Shown: in pieces, positions 29,601 to 38,225 of the stretch
How the letters are laid out: every line of letters begins with the position of its first letter
How positions within the stretch are numbered: position 1 is the stretch's first letter
Source of the DNA: Pedobacter paludis
Lineage (GTDB): Bacteria; Bacteroidota; Bacteroidia; Sphingobacteriales; Sphingobacteriaceae
Length of the DNA stretch: 64,000 nucleotides
Direction of reading: 5' to 3'
Assembly: GCF_003173575.1 (NCBI RefSeq)
Contig: NZ_QGNY01000002.1
Coordinates: forward strand, 310,001-374,000
Notes under the pieces: generated by a model
Seen by the model: only the letters and a program-made list of their open reading frames with translations
Told to the model about the DNA's origin: nothing
Databases searched by the model: none
Made by a program: the position numbers and the translations under genes

Positions 29601-29858
29601 GCTGAGCTGGAAGGGAATATCGTTCTGAACCGTCGTATGCTTTAACTGATAATATTCGATTATCTGTTCATCTTCCCTCAGGTAATACTCGGTGACGTCA
29701 ATCGAATATTCACCAAGCAAATCATTATCCGATGACCCTTCAATCACAAGATATTGGAGCTCAGCATTGGGATAGACCATCGCCAAACATCTCCTTGCCG
29801 CCCAACGGTAATGAAAAGCATCGCCGGCCCTTGAATATCCTACTAAATTTTCTGCCAC
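23616..29858 (-). CDS. STAND-type NTPase with N-terminal Cap4-like nuclease domain (Avs-like)
   Basis: A 2080-residue protein. Residues 1-110 resemble the Cap4/DUF4297 PD-(D/E)xK endonuclease: E40 (VIEGSSDND), acidic residues 44-54 and Q71/K73 (QLKH). After a linker comes a NACHT/STAND NTPase with Walker A GGVGKS (274-279), Walker B LTILIDAADN (371-380) and LCRTER (411-416). The remaining 1600 residues are almost all helical, like the sensor solenoids of Avs proteins. In that class, ligand binding by the solenoid triggers oligomerisation and nuclease activity against phage-infected cells. The Cap4-like call is by eye. No exact named type is recognised. Confidence 0.75.
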   Translation of the reverse strand: MAENLVGYSRAGDAFHYRWAARRCLAMVYPNAELQYLVIEGSSDNDLLGEYSIDVTEYYLREDEQIIEYYQLKHTTVQNDIPFQLSDLQTTFEGFSSRFIEHYRRDKDSVKNIRFTILTNRSFDPVFKKNLTDPSLELPVKGKFRSTLQKYTKLSVDELKLFCSLINVEDSQGDYSVQGEKLRIEIAQLVAGAVDTTEISSLIALVSDKVLPNADGKIIKEEVLLRFGMSSERDLYLAEALWEHAGKTIYREHHDELARKIIGSKASVIVHAAGGVGKSVFTRQYIDKLPEGSVGVAFDCFGAGRYRNRSETRHSHKVAFMQIANELSTKGLCAPLLIRGNDTEREITERFLSRLGQAVKSIKTAYPDAGLTILIDAADNAEMAALEFNQACFAHELLREKIPDGCKLVMLCRTERIQLLQPKNDIVQLPLEPFSEKETLSNLLMYFPDATPEDAKEFHRLTFSNPRVQSNAIGNGEGGINTILEKLGPGGTTVDDLISHQLELAVSHVKDMLSPDYQSQIEAICIGLANLPPNIPLDILGKVAEVTIEVLKSFIADIGRSLWLSDSSVQFRDEPTETWFRIRFSADKTKLERYIVLLEPLASHSSYTSEVLPQLYLSVGEYDKLIRIALSDDLLPEDNPIDARNIRVYRLQFAFKAAIKLSNFGDAVKLAMRAGEEVAGDQRQLGLLKQNIDLLATLQSREKTQEMAFRRTISGFWTGSENIYAASLLSTIEDFKGEARGFLRASRNWLSIYFEEHRETTDRYEEPPLRDLDILEITTALLNLEGTKGCCGFLFSLRPKDAVARTVADLTRRLIDSGKFTEIEELLAEFKSIPHYIVAITKELHAIGRFPEKAAIEVCLDLLCNHRTRLKIKQSLFDDKTRSDILCFLEACVYAGLEAKKIQRVLRHYLPLKASRLVYSNHHSNERGEFMRMLSLRLYSLNEATYNIEDYFPEELRNGKKEYERDRDRQEFAKIVQVLLPWYNLRLKVISAKGVLPDLWENFISESTDAMKGRYNPYDSLPDDLSEVQLSAFTMLIDTAPEYIASYYNAHIKGNKRLNIKQWLFCCRASYRNANFDNIKSELEETAYGLINDSKEDDVDQLSSRYVLLARAVAIYSLDDASVYFNDAVNIVSKFGDELIQRWEAIAEIARKSASISQPMDELAYRFIRVAELVGEQLREKHWDRAEALQICARMSPGIGISALSRWADREVGRFEWLHFALFVELTRLKKIAPLTAWSLSPFCQLDQLKYFLKKCLELSEIQLADKQLIFSDALERIRRDNSNQDYWAEMKSLASANGLDSSKLDSFICSIDAEVEKQKTAKHEKDVEFDPKLPWPEIFGDVIISSTEQLELCHDRFTKAATELNVHCPRYTFWKAAIGTLKEPDLIKFIDALLGSDIVDNYDFSETFSRFPAEWTRKVGFRNKYRSIINRAGAKYFRELCDVYVYDGFIKSLPKHDDNHKFITEGVFSGLAGGQEIEDAEILFGFVKLCVPLVKEEEAPEILSYSLSRFELHMDSDFGDGEWREELRVTNDVDHSIAGFLWSALGAPKSQIRWKAVHSVTKLADFNAETVINHLFGWLNRGDSGAFNCQEYPFYRLHAVQYLMVSLAKVALAHPSLLQKHGGVIAGYALNGDHAIIQRAASDAALHIEKAMPGSFPSDTIEKIGKVGWSAFPIKKAKYNHRVNSVWHEKNEVETGIDFHFGWDFDRYWFEPLGGIFAVPSTQIQDLAANVVVKEWGITSSGYNEDPRVGLWNRNSREDSTHHDHGSYPRTDNLDFYQSYHSMMTVAARLIAHMPTYSRNDWGDDKWEDWIGQHYVTFPDSELLAGKKDYLPHNRPSWIKSSPFDEKWTKQLGEIDLLENTRCERQGEIWLNLFGWWNEQKDSAKETYSVSSALVSPKTSNALLNALSTCKDSHDFKLPKYGEDRMEIDFAPFKLDGWIATRDVDLGIDRFDPNAEDFPFSIIAPGAKIINKLGMTVSEDGKRFFSDDNKVAAVVERWRSQKPERDEEPDQSGQRIRFELEFLKSVCKAFKREIIIKVYAERRISRKYDYDDYKKGRLELFKIFIFSQDGRLRDTKGYC

Positions 29859-30016
29859 AATTTTATATGTTTAGGAGAATTAACAAAAAACAAAAATCCA
29901 CAGGGGATTTGTATGGCTTTGTCGTGCCTATATCGTTGAGTGAGTCGCGTCATGGTAATAAATTTGTTGAAATAAAGGTAAACAATCGTTTTGTGGATAC
30001 CTAAATCAAGACATTT

Positions 30017-30607
30017 TTACCGATTTGATAAACTTTGTGGCAAGCGGGATTTATTTGATTCTTCTAGAAATTCTCCTATATCGCGACGGAATCTTGTATC
30101 TACCTGCTTTGGAGCATTGTCGATATATCCCTTTGCTATCTTAAATGTCCCACTTTCCACTCCGTTCAGATATTTTTTAATGTTTTCCATATTGAAAGGG
30201 ATTTTAAGCCGTATGCTAAAATTAGGGGAGAGGTCTGTCCATATAACAGCGTCTATACCTATTTCGACTGCCCATGATTGAAGCCTAGGTAGAATTGATT
30301 CATTGGCTTCTCTGACTCGTTTCTCACCATTTGAAAAATTGTAGTATCCAATATTTTCTACTACCGTTCCTTCACGAGCGCGCAGGTTTTCTACAGCATG
30401 ATCTATATCATCAAATAATGATATAGCATAAAGTGTTACAACATCTGTCCAATTCGGCTTAATCACTAATGTTAACCTCCCATCACTTGAGATTCTAGCA
30501 AACTCGATTGGCAAAGCTGGCCCATTTTCATGCCATTTGCCATCAGCGATACTCAAATTTCTCTTGTCCCATATTAGTGATCCCCACCCCAAAACTGCAA
30601 TTTTCAT
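30017..30607 (-). CDS. Gamma-glutamylcyclotransferase-fold (GGCT-like) protein
   Basis: The start AVLGWGSLIWDKRNL resembles the GxGSL nucleotide/ligand loop of the GGCT fold, with ALPIEFARIS and TLYAISLFDD typical of a widespread uncharacterised branch. It lies 158 bp upstream of the STAND gene on the same strand, so it may be part of that operon or a separate defence-island gene. The catalytic glutamate usual in GGCT enzymes cannot be placed by eye, so enzyme activity is uncertain. Confidence 0.55.
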   Translation of the reverse strand: MKIAVLGWGSLIWDKRNLSIADGKWHENGPALPIEFARISSDGRLTLVIKPNWTDVVTLYAISLFDDIDHAVENLRAREGTVVENIGYYNFSNGEKRVREANESILPRLQSWAVEIGIDAVIWTDLSPNFSIRLKIPFNMENIKKYLNGVESGTFKIAKGYIDNAPKQVDTRFRRDIGEFLEESNKSRLPQSLSNR

Positions 30608-30740
30608 CTCCTCAAGCGTTAAATTATGAAAATGTAAATTACTTAATTTTAGTGTTTTGATATCAAAATATTACCAACACTTTCTATGACCACTTAACGC
30701 AATGCAAGCGTGAGTTGCGACAAAAAACCAAGAATTTATC

Positions 30741-30755
30741 TTGAAATGATTTCAA
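30741..30755. promoter_or_regulatory. Perfect palindrome in the DUF6602 gene promoter
   Basis: TTGAAAT-G-ATTTCAA. It overlaps the place where a -33 box would sit relative to a possible -7 element TAGATTTA at 30765-30772, upstream of the ATG at 30802. It is a likely operator. Confidence 0.4.
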
Positions 30756-30801
30756 AATAATCGATAGATTTACATTAATTGACATCTCATCTAATAATAC
30801 T

Positions 30802-31635
30802 ATGCATAATAGATATTTCGAAATCTTCAAAATTAAAGTAGACAATTTCATTAACGAATTAGCCCGTTCAAAAGCACTTTATGAGAATTTAGCTAATACG
30901 AATAAGCTGCTTCATGCTGGAGAATATGGAATGTACAAGGAACGTTCATTGCATCAGCTGATAGATTTTATTACACCATACGGTTATCAAGTTACGGATG
31001 GGTTCATCATCAACTCTTACAATGAAACATCCACACAGTGTGACCTAATTATCTTCGACAAGATAAAAACTCCATTAATTGAATTTGGAAATCGTTTTCA
31101 ATTTTTACCCGTAGAATCTGTCGCAGCAATTGGAGAGGTTAAGTCAACTCTTTCAAAAAAAGATTTTATTGAAGCTTTGGTAAAGCTGACCTCAATAAAA
31201 AAATTGTTCAGACCATCTGAAAGTTTTTTAAAACATAACTCGGGCTTTAGCCAAGAGAATTTCGCCCCATTTGTGTTTTTAATTTGCGACTCAGTGACTG
31301 GAATTAATGATGATTATACATTCAATGATTTAGTAAAAGACGCTATAAAGTCTTACCAAGAAAATAATGTTGAAAAGTGTGACTATCACAATATAGCTGT
31401 ATTGATTCATCAAAATAAAACTCTAAGCTACAACATGCCTCTTGACTTCTGTAAAGCAAACAATTTAAAACAAGAAAAAACATATCAACCTATCTGGCAA
31501 AATCATTTGATGAATCATACTGTTAATGACTGTCAAGATCATTACAACTTGCTTAGAGAACTCGCGACAGGATTATCAAATAGTCTAAAAATGCGTAAAC
31601 TATTTTATCCAGACCCAGTTGACTATTTGTGGTAA
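30802..31635 (+). CDS. DUF6602 PD-(D/E)xK nuclease-like protein
   Basis: The 277-residue protein has a nuclease-like constellation: E47 (YKERSL), GFIINSYNETSTQCDLIIFD with D81, and PVESVAAIGEVKSTL with E112 and K114 (ExK). This is the signature of DUF6602, a predicted PD-(D/E)xK family common in defence regions. It is an isolated plus-strand gene between minus-strand operons, so it may act alone. DNA as substrate is inferred from the fold only. Confidence 0.7.
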   Translation: MHNRYFEIFKIKVDNFINELARSKALYENLANTNKLLHAGEYGMYKERSLHQLIDFITPYGYQVTDGFIINSYNETSTQCDLIIFDKIKTPLIEFGNRFQFLPVESVAAIGEVKSTLSKKDFIEALVKLTSIKKLFRPSESFLKHNSGFSQENFAPFVFLICDSVTGINDDYTFNDLVKDAIKSYQENNVEKCDYHNIAVLIHQNKTLSYNMPLDFCKANNLKQEKTYQPIWQNHLMNHTVNDCQDHYNLLRELATGLSNSLKMRKLFYPDPVDYLW

Positions 31636-31837
31636 CAATCTTCAATGTTGATTTATGCGTTTACGAAAATAACGCAACTTCCCTCACTATTGCGAAACAA
31701 CCAATGTTGAACTTCCAATCTTAGGCTAAAATCTTATAGCCATGAAAAGTTCAAAATGCAATAATGACATTTTAAAAGGTCGAAAATTTAACGGTCGCTA
31801 TTATCCTAAATTTAGTCGTATTCGTACTTTCAATATG

Positions 31838-33757
31838 TTATTCTGCACCAAGCTCTCGTATATTAAATTTGCGAATTGCCCTGATTTGCTTTGTGCTAAA
31901 CCTCGCATTGATCCAAATGTCAAGATATACTGAGGTAGCTATTTTCACCTTTATCTCATTATCCGTCAGCCCTTCATATCCTTCTCTATTTCTCAAGGCT
32001 TGCGCATCCTTTTCAAATATCTCATCGATCTCTGATGAGGAAAGTGGCCTGATTTCCAAATGTAACCTTTTCTCTATCCGGTCATTTTCTTCGATGATTT
32101 CAAGTTCTAAGGCGGTAGCGAAATCGAGTACATACACATCCTCTAACAGCAAAGTGGTATACATCGTTGTTACCGGAATGCCATTATAATTACCAAAATC
32201 TGCAACTCCACCATGGTCATTTTTCCCCATTCCGATTATTGCGAGCAAATCCGTTCTATAGGCAAATTCTGGCGGTACAATAATCAAGCTCGGCGCAAAT
32301 CCTTCCTCCTGCAGAGAAAAGATGCTATCTTTGAGTCCTTCAGCTATTGTATTGTATGATGTTTCGATATGATTGTGAAGTATTTCTTGGATAAACCGAC
32401 CGTCAATGCCCCTTGCGACTTCCCCTCCAATGTGCGCGCTACCATGTATTTCCTGATAATTGTCTTCGACAAACATTATCTTGAACCCCTGCAGAAGATA
32501 ACTGCTTCCAATAGCTGGCAGTTTTCTATCATGGTCATATTTGACTACGTTTCCGAAATAATCAAATATAGGAAGTATCCTATTGTTTCTTTTCCAGTCA
32601 TCGCCAGCCAGCTTTTTAAAAGCTTCAACTTTATCACTGCTAAGAAACTGGTCTGCCACCTCCTTATCCTGTAAGTATTGCTGTCTGTTTTTCAAGCGTG
32701 CAAGAATATTCAGTAACATTCTACTATTTGACCGGAAGTTTTCTAAAACCCTGCCTTTGTCTACATCGCTAGTACCAGAAATGCCTGAACCAAAAATCAC
32801 AGACCATCTTTCCCAGTTATTTTCGAAGAAAGCTATATTATCTTTTACTTTTTCCAGCAAAAAAATATAGTCATCATTTTCAGGAACCTCGGAAAAATCG
32901 AAGTCAGAAAGCGTAGAATTCAACAGGTGATAAGTGGATCCAAGCGTGATCCAATTGTAAGGGTCTGGTGGGGTGTAAGATTTTCCGGATTTTCTCTCCA
33001 TAAAATCCCACCATTTGATTCCAAGAAAACCAGCATGGCTATATTTCCGGATATATACTGCATCAATGAGTACTTCCTGTGGATTTGCGTACCTGATTTG
33101 AAACCCGGTCAATATCTTTCTTGCACGAAGTGCATCCATTTTATCTATTGAAAAAAGAAATAATGACCATGAATGTATACTCAGGGCTAACCTACGCTGC
33201 AATAACGGCCTAAAGCCAATAAGCTCCGAATTTGCTCGGACTTCGGCTAGCTCTTCGAAGGTTGCACCGTTATACTTTGCCCTACGGACCTCGGATCTAA
33301 AGTCGAAACCAGGTTGAGCTAGCTTATTGAAATGCTCAAAGCTAGGTTCTAGTAAAGCATCGTTGCTCACCCTTAATACCTGATAATAAAAACCGGCAAT
33401 AGTTTCATATAGCAATCTATTTAACACTGCATTGTCACCATCCTCTGAAACTACTTTTGCCTCCAGGAATTGACCGAAATAGTCAAAGTTTCGTCCAAAA
33501 TGATCTATAATCTGTTCGCTACCATACTCCTGGCTAAGGCTACATTGGAAAAATCTCGCTGGCAGCGATGACAAATGGCGGACTAAAGGAATTGAGGAAT
33601 CAGCAAATGCCCGCATCATCTCCATACTCAGAAACTCCATCAATTCAACCCACACTCCTTCATGCTTATTTTTATAAGCAACCAAGAAAGCCGAAACCAA
33701 CGTTTTATCTAGGTCATTTAGTACTTTCTCTGAAAACCCTTTTTTGTTGTTCGGCAT
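31838..33757 (-). CDS. 639-residue protein of unknown function, last gene of the imu operon
   Basis: Not recognised. The N-terminal 400 residues are helical. The last 200 or so (SLIIVPPEFAYRTDLLA..., YNGIPVTTMYTTLLLEDVYVLDFATALELE) are beta-rich, with an EIRPLSSSEIDEIFEKD helix after them. This C-terminal pattern loosely recalls phage capsid or sheath strands, a weak impression only. Its ATG lies 2 bp after the stop of the upstream membrane protein, so the pair is translationally coupled and probably forms one system. Confidence 0.7.
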   Translation of the reverse strand: MPNNKKGFSEKVLNDLDKTLVSAFLVAYKNKHEGVWVELMEFLSMEMMRAFADSSIPLVRHLSSLPARFFQCSLSQEYGSEQIIDHFGRNFDYFGQFLEAKVVSEDGDNAVLNRLLYETIAGFYYQVLRVSNDALLEPSFEHFNKLAQPGFDFRSEVRRAKYNGATFEELAEVRANSELIGFRPLLQRRLALSIHSWSLFLFSIDKMDALRARKILTGFQIRYANPQEVLIDAVYIRKYSHAGFLGIKWWDFMERKSGKSYTPPDPYNWITLGSTYHLLNSTLSDFDFSEVPENDDYIFLLEKVKDNIAFFENNWERWSVIFGSGISGTSDVDKGRVLENFRSNSRMLLNILARLKNRQQYLQDKEVADQFLSSDKVEAFKKLAGDDWKRNNRILPIFDYFGNVVKYDHDRKLPAIGSSYLLQGFKIMFVEDNYQEIHGSAHIGGEVARGIDGRFIQEILHNHIETSYNTIAEGLKDSIFSLQEEGFAPSLIIVPPEFAYRTDLLAIIGMGKNDHGGVADFGNYNGIPVTTMYTTLLLEDVYVLDFATALELEIIEENDRIEKRLHLEIRPLSSSEIDEIFEKDAQALRNREGYEGLTDNEIKVKIATSVYLDIWINARFSTKQIRAIRKFNIRELGAE

Positions 33758-33759
33758 AA

Positions 33760-34977
33760 CTAAGAATGTAAAATTGAATATAACTGTCTAATATCATCCA
33801 GACGTTCGCGAACCTGTTTTAAATCACCCTTCTCGGAGGCAGCAATTAAACTTTCCTGTAACTGCTGTTTCTGCTGAATATACTCTTCTTCGAGTTGGCC
33901 TGATTTTTTAGTCTTAAGGCCTAAGCTGATTATTTTTGCCTCCAACCATTTCACTTTAACGTTATCATTAAAGTAAAAAAGACCATGCCTTGGGTTTAGA
34001 TTTGATTTGAGTTGTAAAGGCTGATATAAAACTGTTCCGGGTAATGAACGACCGCTAACTTTTCCAGATGCAAAGGCAATCAACGGAAGGCAGATATCAA
34101 CAATTTCAACTCGCACCCTGTTACTGGATTTTAATACAACCTGATTTTCATTTCCTGGAATAAAGCTTATGTACCTGGTAAATCCAAGTGACTCCATCTC
34201 CTGGGCATAAATTCTTTCTGTCAACTGTAAGAATTCATCATCAAGCATGGTAAACGTAGCCAGCTTTACCAGATAATCCCTGGTTATCTTTGCAATTTTT
34301 TCTTGATTGAAAAAAGTAATCACCTTCGCAAACATGTATGCAATGGCAATAGTTGTAGCCAGCAGGAGCAAACAACTAAATATCGCGAAATTACCGACCG
34401 TATATATTGTGACGGTATGCTTAAGCAGGGTCATTATTACTAAAAACAAAATACTGATAATAGAGATAGCAAAAACATAATAAAGCCTTGTTTCCCTGAA
34501 GATATTTCGCAGTGTCTGATTAGTCGCATTTTTAACGACCTCGAATGAGAATCCTATAACCACGAAACTCAACCCTATGATTGTTGCGGATGAAGCAAGG
34601 ATGTCCGCCACAATTTCTTTTGCTCCTTCTTCAGTAAAGGTGAAAAAACATAAGAACCAGAAGTATTTTTTTATAAATTCTTTAGATAAAAAACATACTC
34701 CCATTCCAACGGACATCATAACTATTGTAAGGATTAATGCAAATCCTATATTATTCACCTTCAAGCGTAGCAGCTCTTTCCTTTTTGCTGAACGAAACTG
34801 ATAGACCCAAGCATCTTGTTCTTTCAGATGCCGCCAGGTTTTTGAAGATAGGGTCAATGATGATGAAAATACATTCATCAACCAATATGTTATAGACTTT
34901 ATCATGGAGCGCAATAAATTTATCAAAAATAAGAAAGTCATTAATATTATATGCAAAGCATGTAATTTAAACTCCAA
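33760..34977 (-). CDS. Multi-spanning membrane protein of unknown function (weak DUF2254-like features)
   Basis: A 405-residue protein with membrane segments near residues 5-23, 76-97, 104-114, 128-148, 167-185 and 195-222, then a soluble, basic C-terminal half with a coiled-coil end. The segment SSATIIGLSFVVIGFSFEVV recalls DUF2254-type membrane proteins. The ATG follows the dnaE2 stop by only 5 bp, so it belongs to the imuA-imuB-dnaE2 transcript. A membrane protein in this cassette is unusual. Confidence 0.7.
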   Translation of the reverse strand: MEFKLHALHIILMTFLFLINLLRSMIKSITYWLMNVFSSSLTLSSKTWRHLKEQDAWVYQFRSAKRKELLRLKVNNIGFALILTIVMMSVGMGVCFLSKEFIKKYFWFLCFFTFTEEGAKEIVADILASSATIIGLSFVVIGFSFEVVKNATNQTLRNIFRETRLYYVFAISIISILFLVIMTLLKHTVTIYTVGNFAIFSCLLLLATTIAIAYMFAKVITFFNQEKIAKITRDYLVKLATFTMLDDEFLQLTERIYAQEMESLGFTRYISFIPGNENQVVLKSSNRVRVEIVDICLPLIAFASGKVSGRSLPGTVLYQPLQLKSNLNPRHGLFYFNDNVKVKWLEAKIISLGLKTKKSGQLEEEYIQQKQQLQESLIAASEKGDLKQVRERLDDIRQLYSILHS

Positions 34978-34982
34978 TGTTA

Positions 34983-37900
34983 TTATTTAAAGTTTCTGCC
35001 TGCATGAAAAGCTTCCTTCGGCACATCTTCGCGAACCTGAGTGCGTTTATTTTGTGATGGATAGGGTGCCGTTTTTTCATCACCATGCGCTAGAGTCAAT
35101 ACTGGCAATTCATCCACTTCACGCTGCACCAGCTTTCCAAGCATTTTTGTAAAATCAAAACATTTGCTCACGATTACGTGCACCACTTGTCCCTCACGCT
35201 GCAAACGGCCTTCGACCATAAGCAGCCTAGCGTGCAGTATTTCCTTTCTGTAGGTTTCAAACAACTGTTCAAAAACCACAAGATTTGAATACCCCGTTTC
35301 ATCTTCAATGGTAATAAAACACACCCCGCCCGCTGTCCCGGGACGCTGGCGCACCAATACCAGTCCTGCTACTTTTACTATCTGTCCATCGGTAGAATCG
35401 TTGTTGATGTGATGGCATGCCCGGATATTGAGCATATCCAGCTGCGAGCGGACAAAGCTCACCGGATGTGCTTTTAGCGATAAACCAACCGTTGCATAAT
35501 CCTGAACCACATGTTCGCCCTTCTCCATAAACGGCAACTCAACCTGCGTTTCCAGTACACTTTCCGATGCCTGCCCCTTGAATAATTCCACGGGCATATC
35601 CTGCAGAGCGGAAACCTCCCAAAGCGCCTTGCGCCGATCCATTCCTATTGACCTGAACGCATCCGCATCGGCCAGCCTTTCAAGCGCCACAATAGAAACC
35701 CCAGCATCGCGAAGTGCGGTAATACTTTTATAATCACCAGCTCTTCCGTTAACCAGAATCTCCATATCATCAGCCCTTATTCCGCTGATCTGTCGAAATC
35801 CCAAACGCAGCGCAAAATATTTGCCCGATTTTTCTTCTAGCCTATTGTCCCATAGCGAATGGTTAACGTCTACCTCGCGCACCTCAACGGTATGTTTCTG
35901 TGCATCGATAACAATCTGCGCGGGCTGGTAAAATCCCATTGGCATACTGTTCAGTAGCGCGGCAGCGAAAGCATCCGGATAATAGTGCTTTAGCCAGCAC
36001 GATACATAGACCAAAAGCGCAAAACTTGCCGCATGGGATTCTGGAAAACCATAGCTTCCAAATCCCTCCAGCTGCTTAAATATCCGCTTGGCAAACTCCA
36101 AAGTATAACCCTTGGCCAGCATCCCGTCGATGAGTTTCTGCTCGTACTGGTTTACCAGTCCCTTGAACTTAAATGTGGCCATACTCCTGCGCAAGCCGTC
36201 GGCTTCGGCAGGGGTAAAGCCTGCTGCGACGATTGCAATTTTCATCGCCTGTTCCTGAAATAATGGTACCCCGAGCGTGCGTCCCAAAATTTCTTTAAGT
36301 TCCGGAGAAGGGTAGACCACAGGTTCTTCACCATTTCTCCGGCGCAAATAAGGATGCACCATATCGCCCTGTATCGGGCCAGGCCTCACTATTGCCACCT
36401 CGATCACCAGGTCATAAAATTCCCTGGGCTTTAGCCTTGGCAGCATCGACATCTGCGCCCGGCTCTCGATCTGGAATACGCCCAAGGTATCAGCCAGGCA
36501 GATCATATCATAAACCTCCGGGTCATCCTGGGGAATATTGGCCAGCGTATACTGCACGCCGTAATGATCACGACAGAGATCAAATGCCTTTCTGATGCAG
36601 GTAAGCATCCCAAGCGCCAGCACATCTACCTTTAAAAAACCCAATTCATCAATATCATCTTTATTCCATTCGATATTGGTTCGATCCTCCATCCGGGCAT
36701 TCAAGATAGGGCACAGGTCTGTAAGCTTCCCCTGTGTTACTACAAATCCCCCGGTATGCTGGCCCAACTGGCGCGGGAAGCCCATCATTTGGGAAGTAAG
36801 CTCAAGTGTTTTTTTAAGGTGCGGATCATTTGGATTTAAGCCCTGTTCTGTAACCCTTTTGCCCTCGAACCATTCATCTGTAAACTCCCATATTGAACTT
36901 GACAATCGGTTAATGGTATCTACCGAAAGGCCCATTGCCTTGCCAACATCACGGATTGCACCTTTTTGGTGCTGCTGGGTAACCGTAGCTACAATTGCCG
37001 CCCTATCACGGCCGTATTTATTATAGATATACTGAATGATTTCTTCCCTTCGCTCATGCTCAAAATCCACATCGATATCAGGCGGTTCGTTTCTGGCCGG
37101 CGAAATAAAGCGCTCAAAAAGCAGGTCAAATTTCATCGGATTTACCGATGTGATTCCCAAAACAAAACATATAGCAGAATTAGCAGCCGAACCCCGTCCC
37201 TGACAGAGGATCCCACGTGACCTCGCCTCGCGCACAATATCCTCTACAAAAAGAAAATAGTTGGCATAATCCATCTGCTTTACGAATTCCATTTCATGAC
37301 CAATCATCTTGACCACCTTATCCGGGATGGTTGCACCGTAAAACTCATGCGCCCCTGTCCAGGTAAGGTATTCCAATTCTTCCAATGGTGAGCGTCCGCT
37401 TTTATTGATTTCCTCCGGGTAAACGTATTTGAGCTCATCGAGTGAAAAATCGCAGGCCTCGGCTATTACCATCGTATTTTCGATGGCACTTGGGTATTTT
37501 CTAAACAGCCTTTCCATCTCCGCCACCTCTTTCATATAGCGCTCGGCATTCTGGTGCAGGCGAAACCCAGCTTCCTGGATGGTGCATTTTTCGCGCACGC
37601 AGGTGAGTACATCCTGTAATTCCCTGCGCGAAGGCGAATGGTAATGGATATCACCCGTTGCCACTACCGGGATCCCATAACTTTTAGAAAGCTGCGAAGT
37701 ACGGAAAATCAGCTTATCATCATTTCCCATATACGATCGCGTGGCTGCAAGGTACAATTGACCGCCCAAGGCTTCGCGGTATTCCGCTAGCGCAGCAACA
37801 AAACCAGGCTCGTACTCAAACCTGCGGTTAAGCTCGCCGGGCATCACCACATTAAAAACCATCCCCTTGCTATGCTCGTAAACATCCGCTCTGGAGATAT

Positions 37901-38213
37901 GGCACGAACCTTTCTCGGCTCTCATATTTCCAAGTGTAAGCAGCGCGGACAATCTGCCGTATGCTTCTTTATCCGTAGGGTAGGCCAACAGACTTGGCCC
38001 ATCTAACAAATCGAGCCTGCATGCCGGAATAAGCTTTATGTTTTTTTCCCTGCAGGCTGCATGCGCCCGCACGATTCCCGCAAGCGTGTTTCTATCCGTA
38101 ACCGCGATTTTTTGATAACAGAAGATCTCGGCCTGTTCCACCAGCTCATAGGCGTGTGAGGCTCCCCGCAAAAAACTGAAATTTGAAGTAACCTGTAATT
38201 CGCTGTATCCCAT
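34983..38213 (-). CDS. dnaE2: Error-prone DNA polymerase DnaE2 (ImuC)
   Basis: The C-family polymerase that carries out translesion synthesis with ImuA and ImuB. The PHP domain opens the protein (VTSNFSFLRGASH, VTDRNTLAGIVRAH). The polymerase motif PDIDVDFEHERREE supplies catalytic aspartates and ELGFLKVDVLALGML is the third acidic motif. The length of 1076 residues fits DnaE2, which is shorter than DnaE1. A C-terminal OB fold (IVKVAGLVLVRQRPGTAGG) is present. It lies 12 bp after imuB. Confidence 0.95.
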   Translation of the reverse strand: MGYSELQVTSNFSFLRGASHAYELVEQAEIFCYQKIAVTDRNTLAGIVRAHAACREKNIKLIPACRLDLLDGPSLLAYPTDKEAYGRLSALLTLGNMRAEKGSCHISRADVYEHSKGMVFNVVMPGELNRRFEYEPGFVAALAEYREALGGQLYLAATRSYMGNDDKLIFRTSQLSKSYGIPVVATGDIHYHSPSRRELQDVLTCVREKCTIQEAGFRLHQNAERYMKEVAEMERLFRKYPSAIENTMVIAEACDFSLDELKYVYPEEINKSGRSPLEELEYLTWTGAHEFYGATIPDKVVKMIGHEMEFVKQMDYANYFLFVEDIVREARSRGILCQGRGSAANSAICFVLGITSVNPMKFDLLFERFISPARNEPPDIDVDFEHERREEIIQYIYNKYGRDRAAIVATVTQQHQKGAIRDVGKAMGLSVDTINRLSSSIWEFTDEWFEGKRVTEQGLNPNDPHLKKTLELTSQMMGFPRQLGQHTGGFVVTQGKLTDLCPILNARMEDRTNIEWNKDDIDELGFLKVDVLALGMLTCIRKAFDLCRDHYGVQYTLANIPQDDPEVYDMICLADTLGVFQIESRAQMSMLPRLKPREFYDLVIEVAIVRPGPIQGDMVHPYLRRRNGEEPVVYPSPELKEILGRTLGVPLFQEQAMKIAIVAAGFTPAEADGLRRSMATFKFKGLVNQYEQKLIDGMLAKGYTLEFAKRIFKQLEGFGSYGFPESHAASFALLVYVSCWLKHYYPDAFAAALLNSMPMGFYQPAQIVIDAQKHTVEVREVDVNHSLWDNRLEEKSGKYFALRLGFRQISGIRADDMEILVNGRAGDYKSITALRDAGVSIVALERLADADAFRSIGMDRRKALWEVSALQDMPVELFKGQASESVLETQVELPFMEKGEHVVQDYATVGLSLKAHPVSFVRSQLDMLNIRACHHINNDSTDGQIVKVAGLVLVRQRPGTAGGVCFITIEDETGYSNLVVFEQLFETYRKEILHARLLMVEGRLQREGQVVHVIVSKCFDFTKMLGKLVQREVDELPVLTLAHGDEKTAPYPSQNKRTQVREDVPKEAFHAGRNFK

Positions 38214-38225
38214 AATCCATCTCCT

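Noticed and set aside
36392..37220. Plus-strand frames inside dnaE2
   Set aside because: They are shadows of a GC-rich coding region; dnaE2 motifs are intact on the minus strand.
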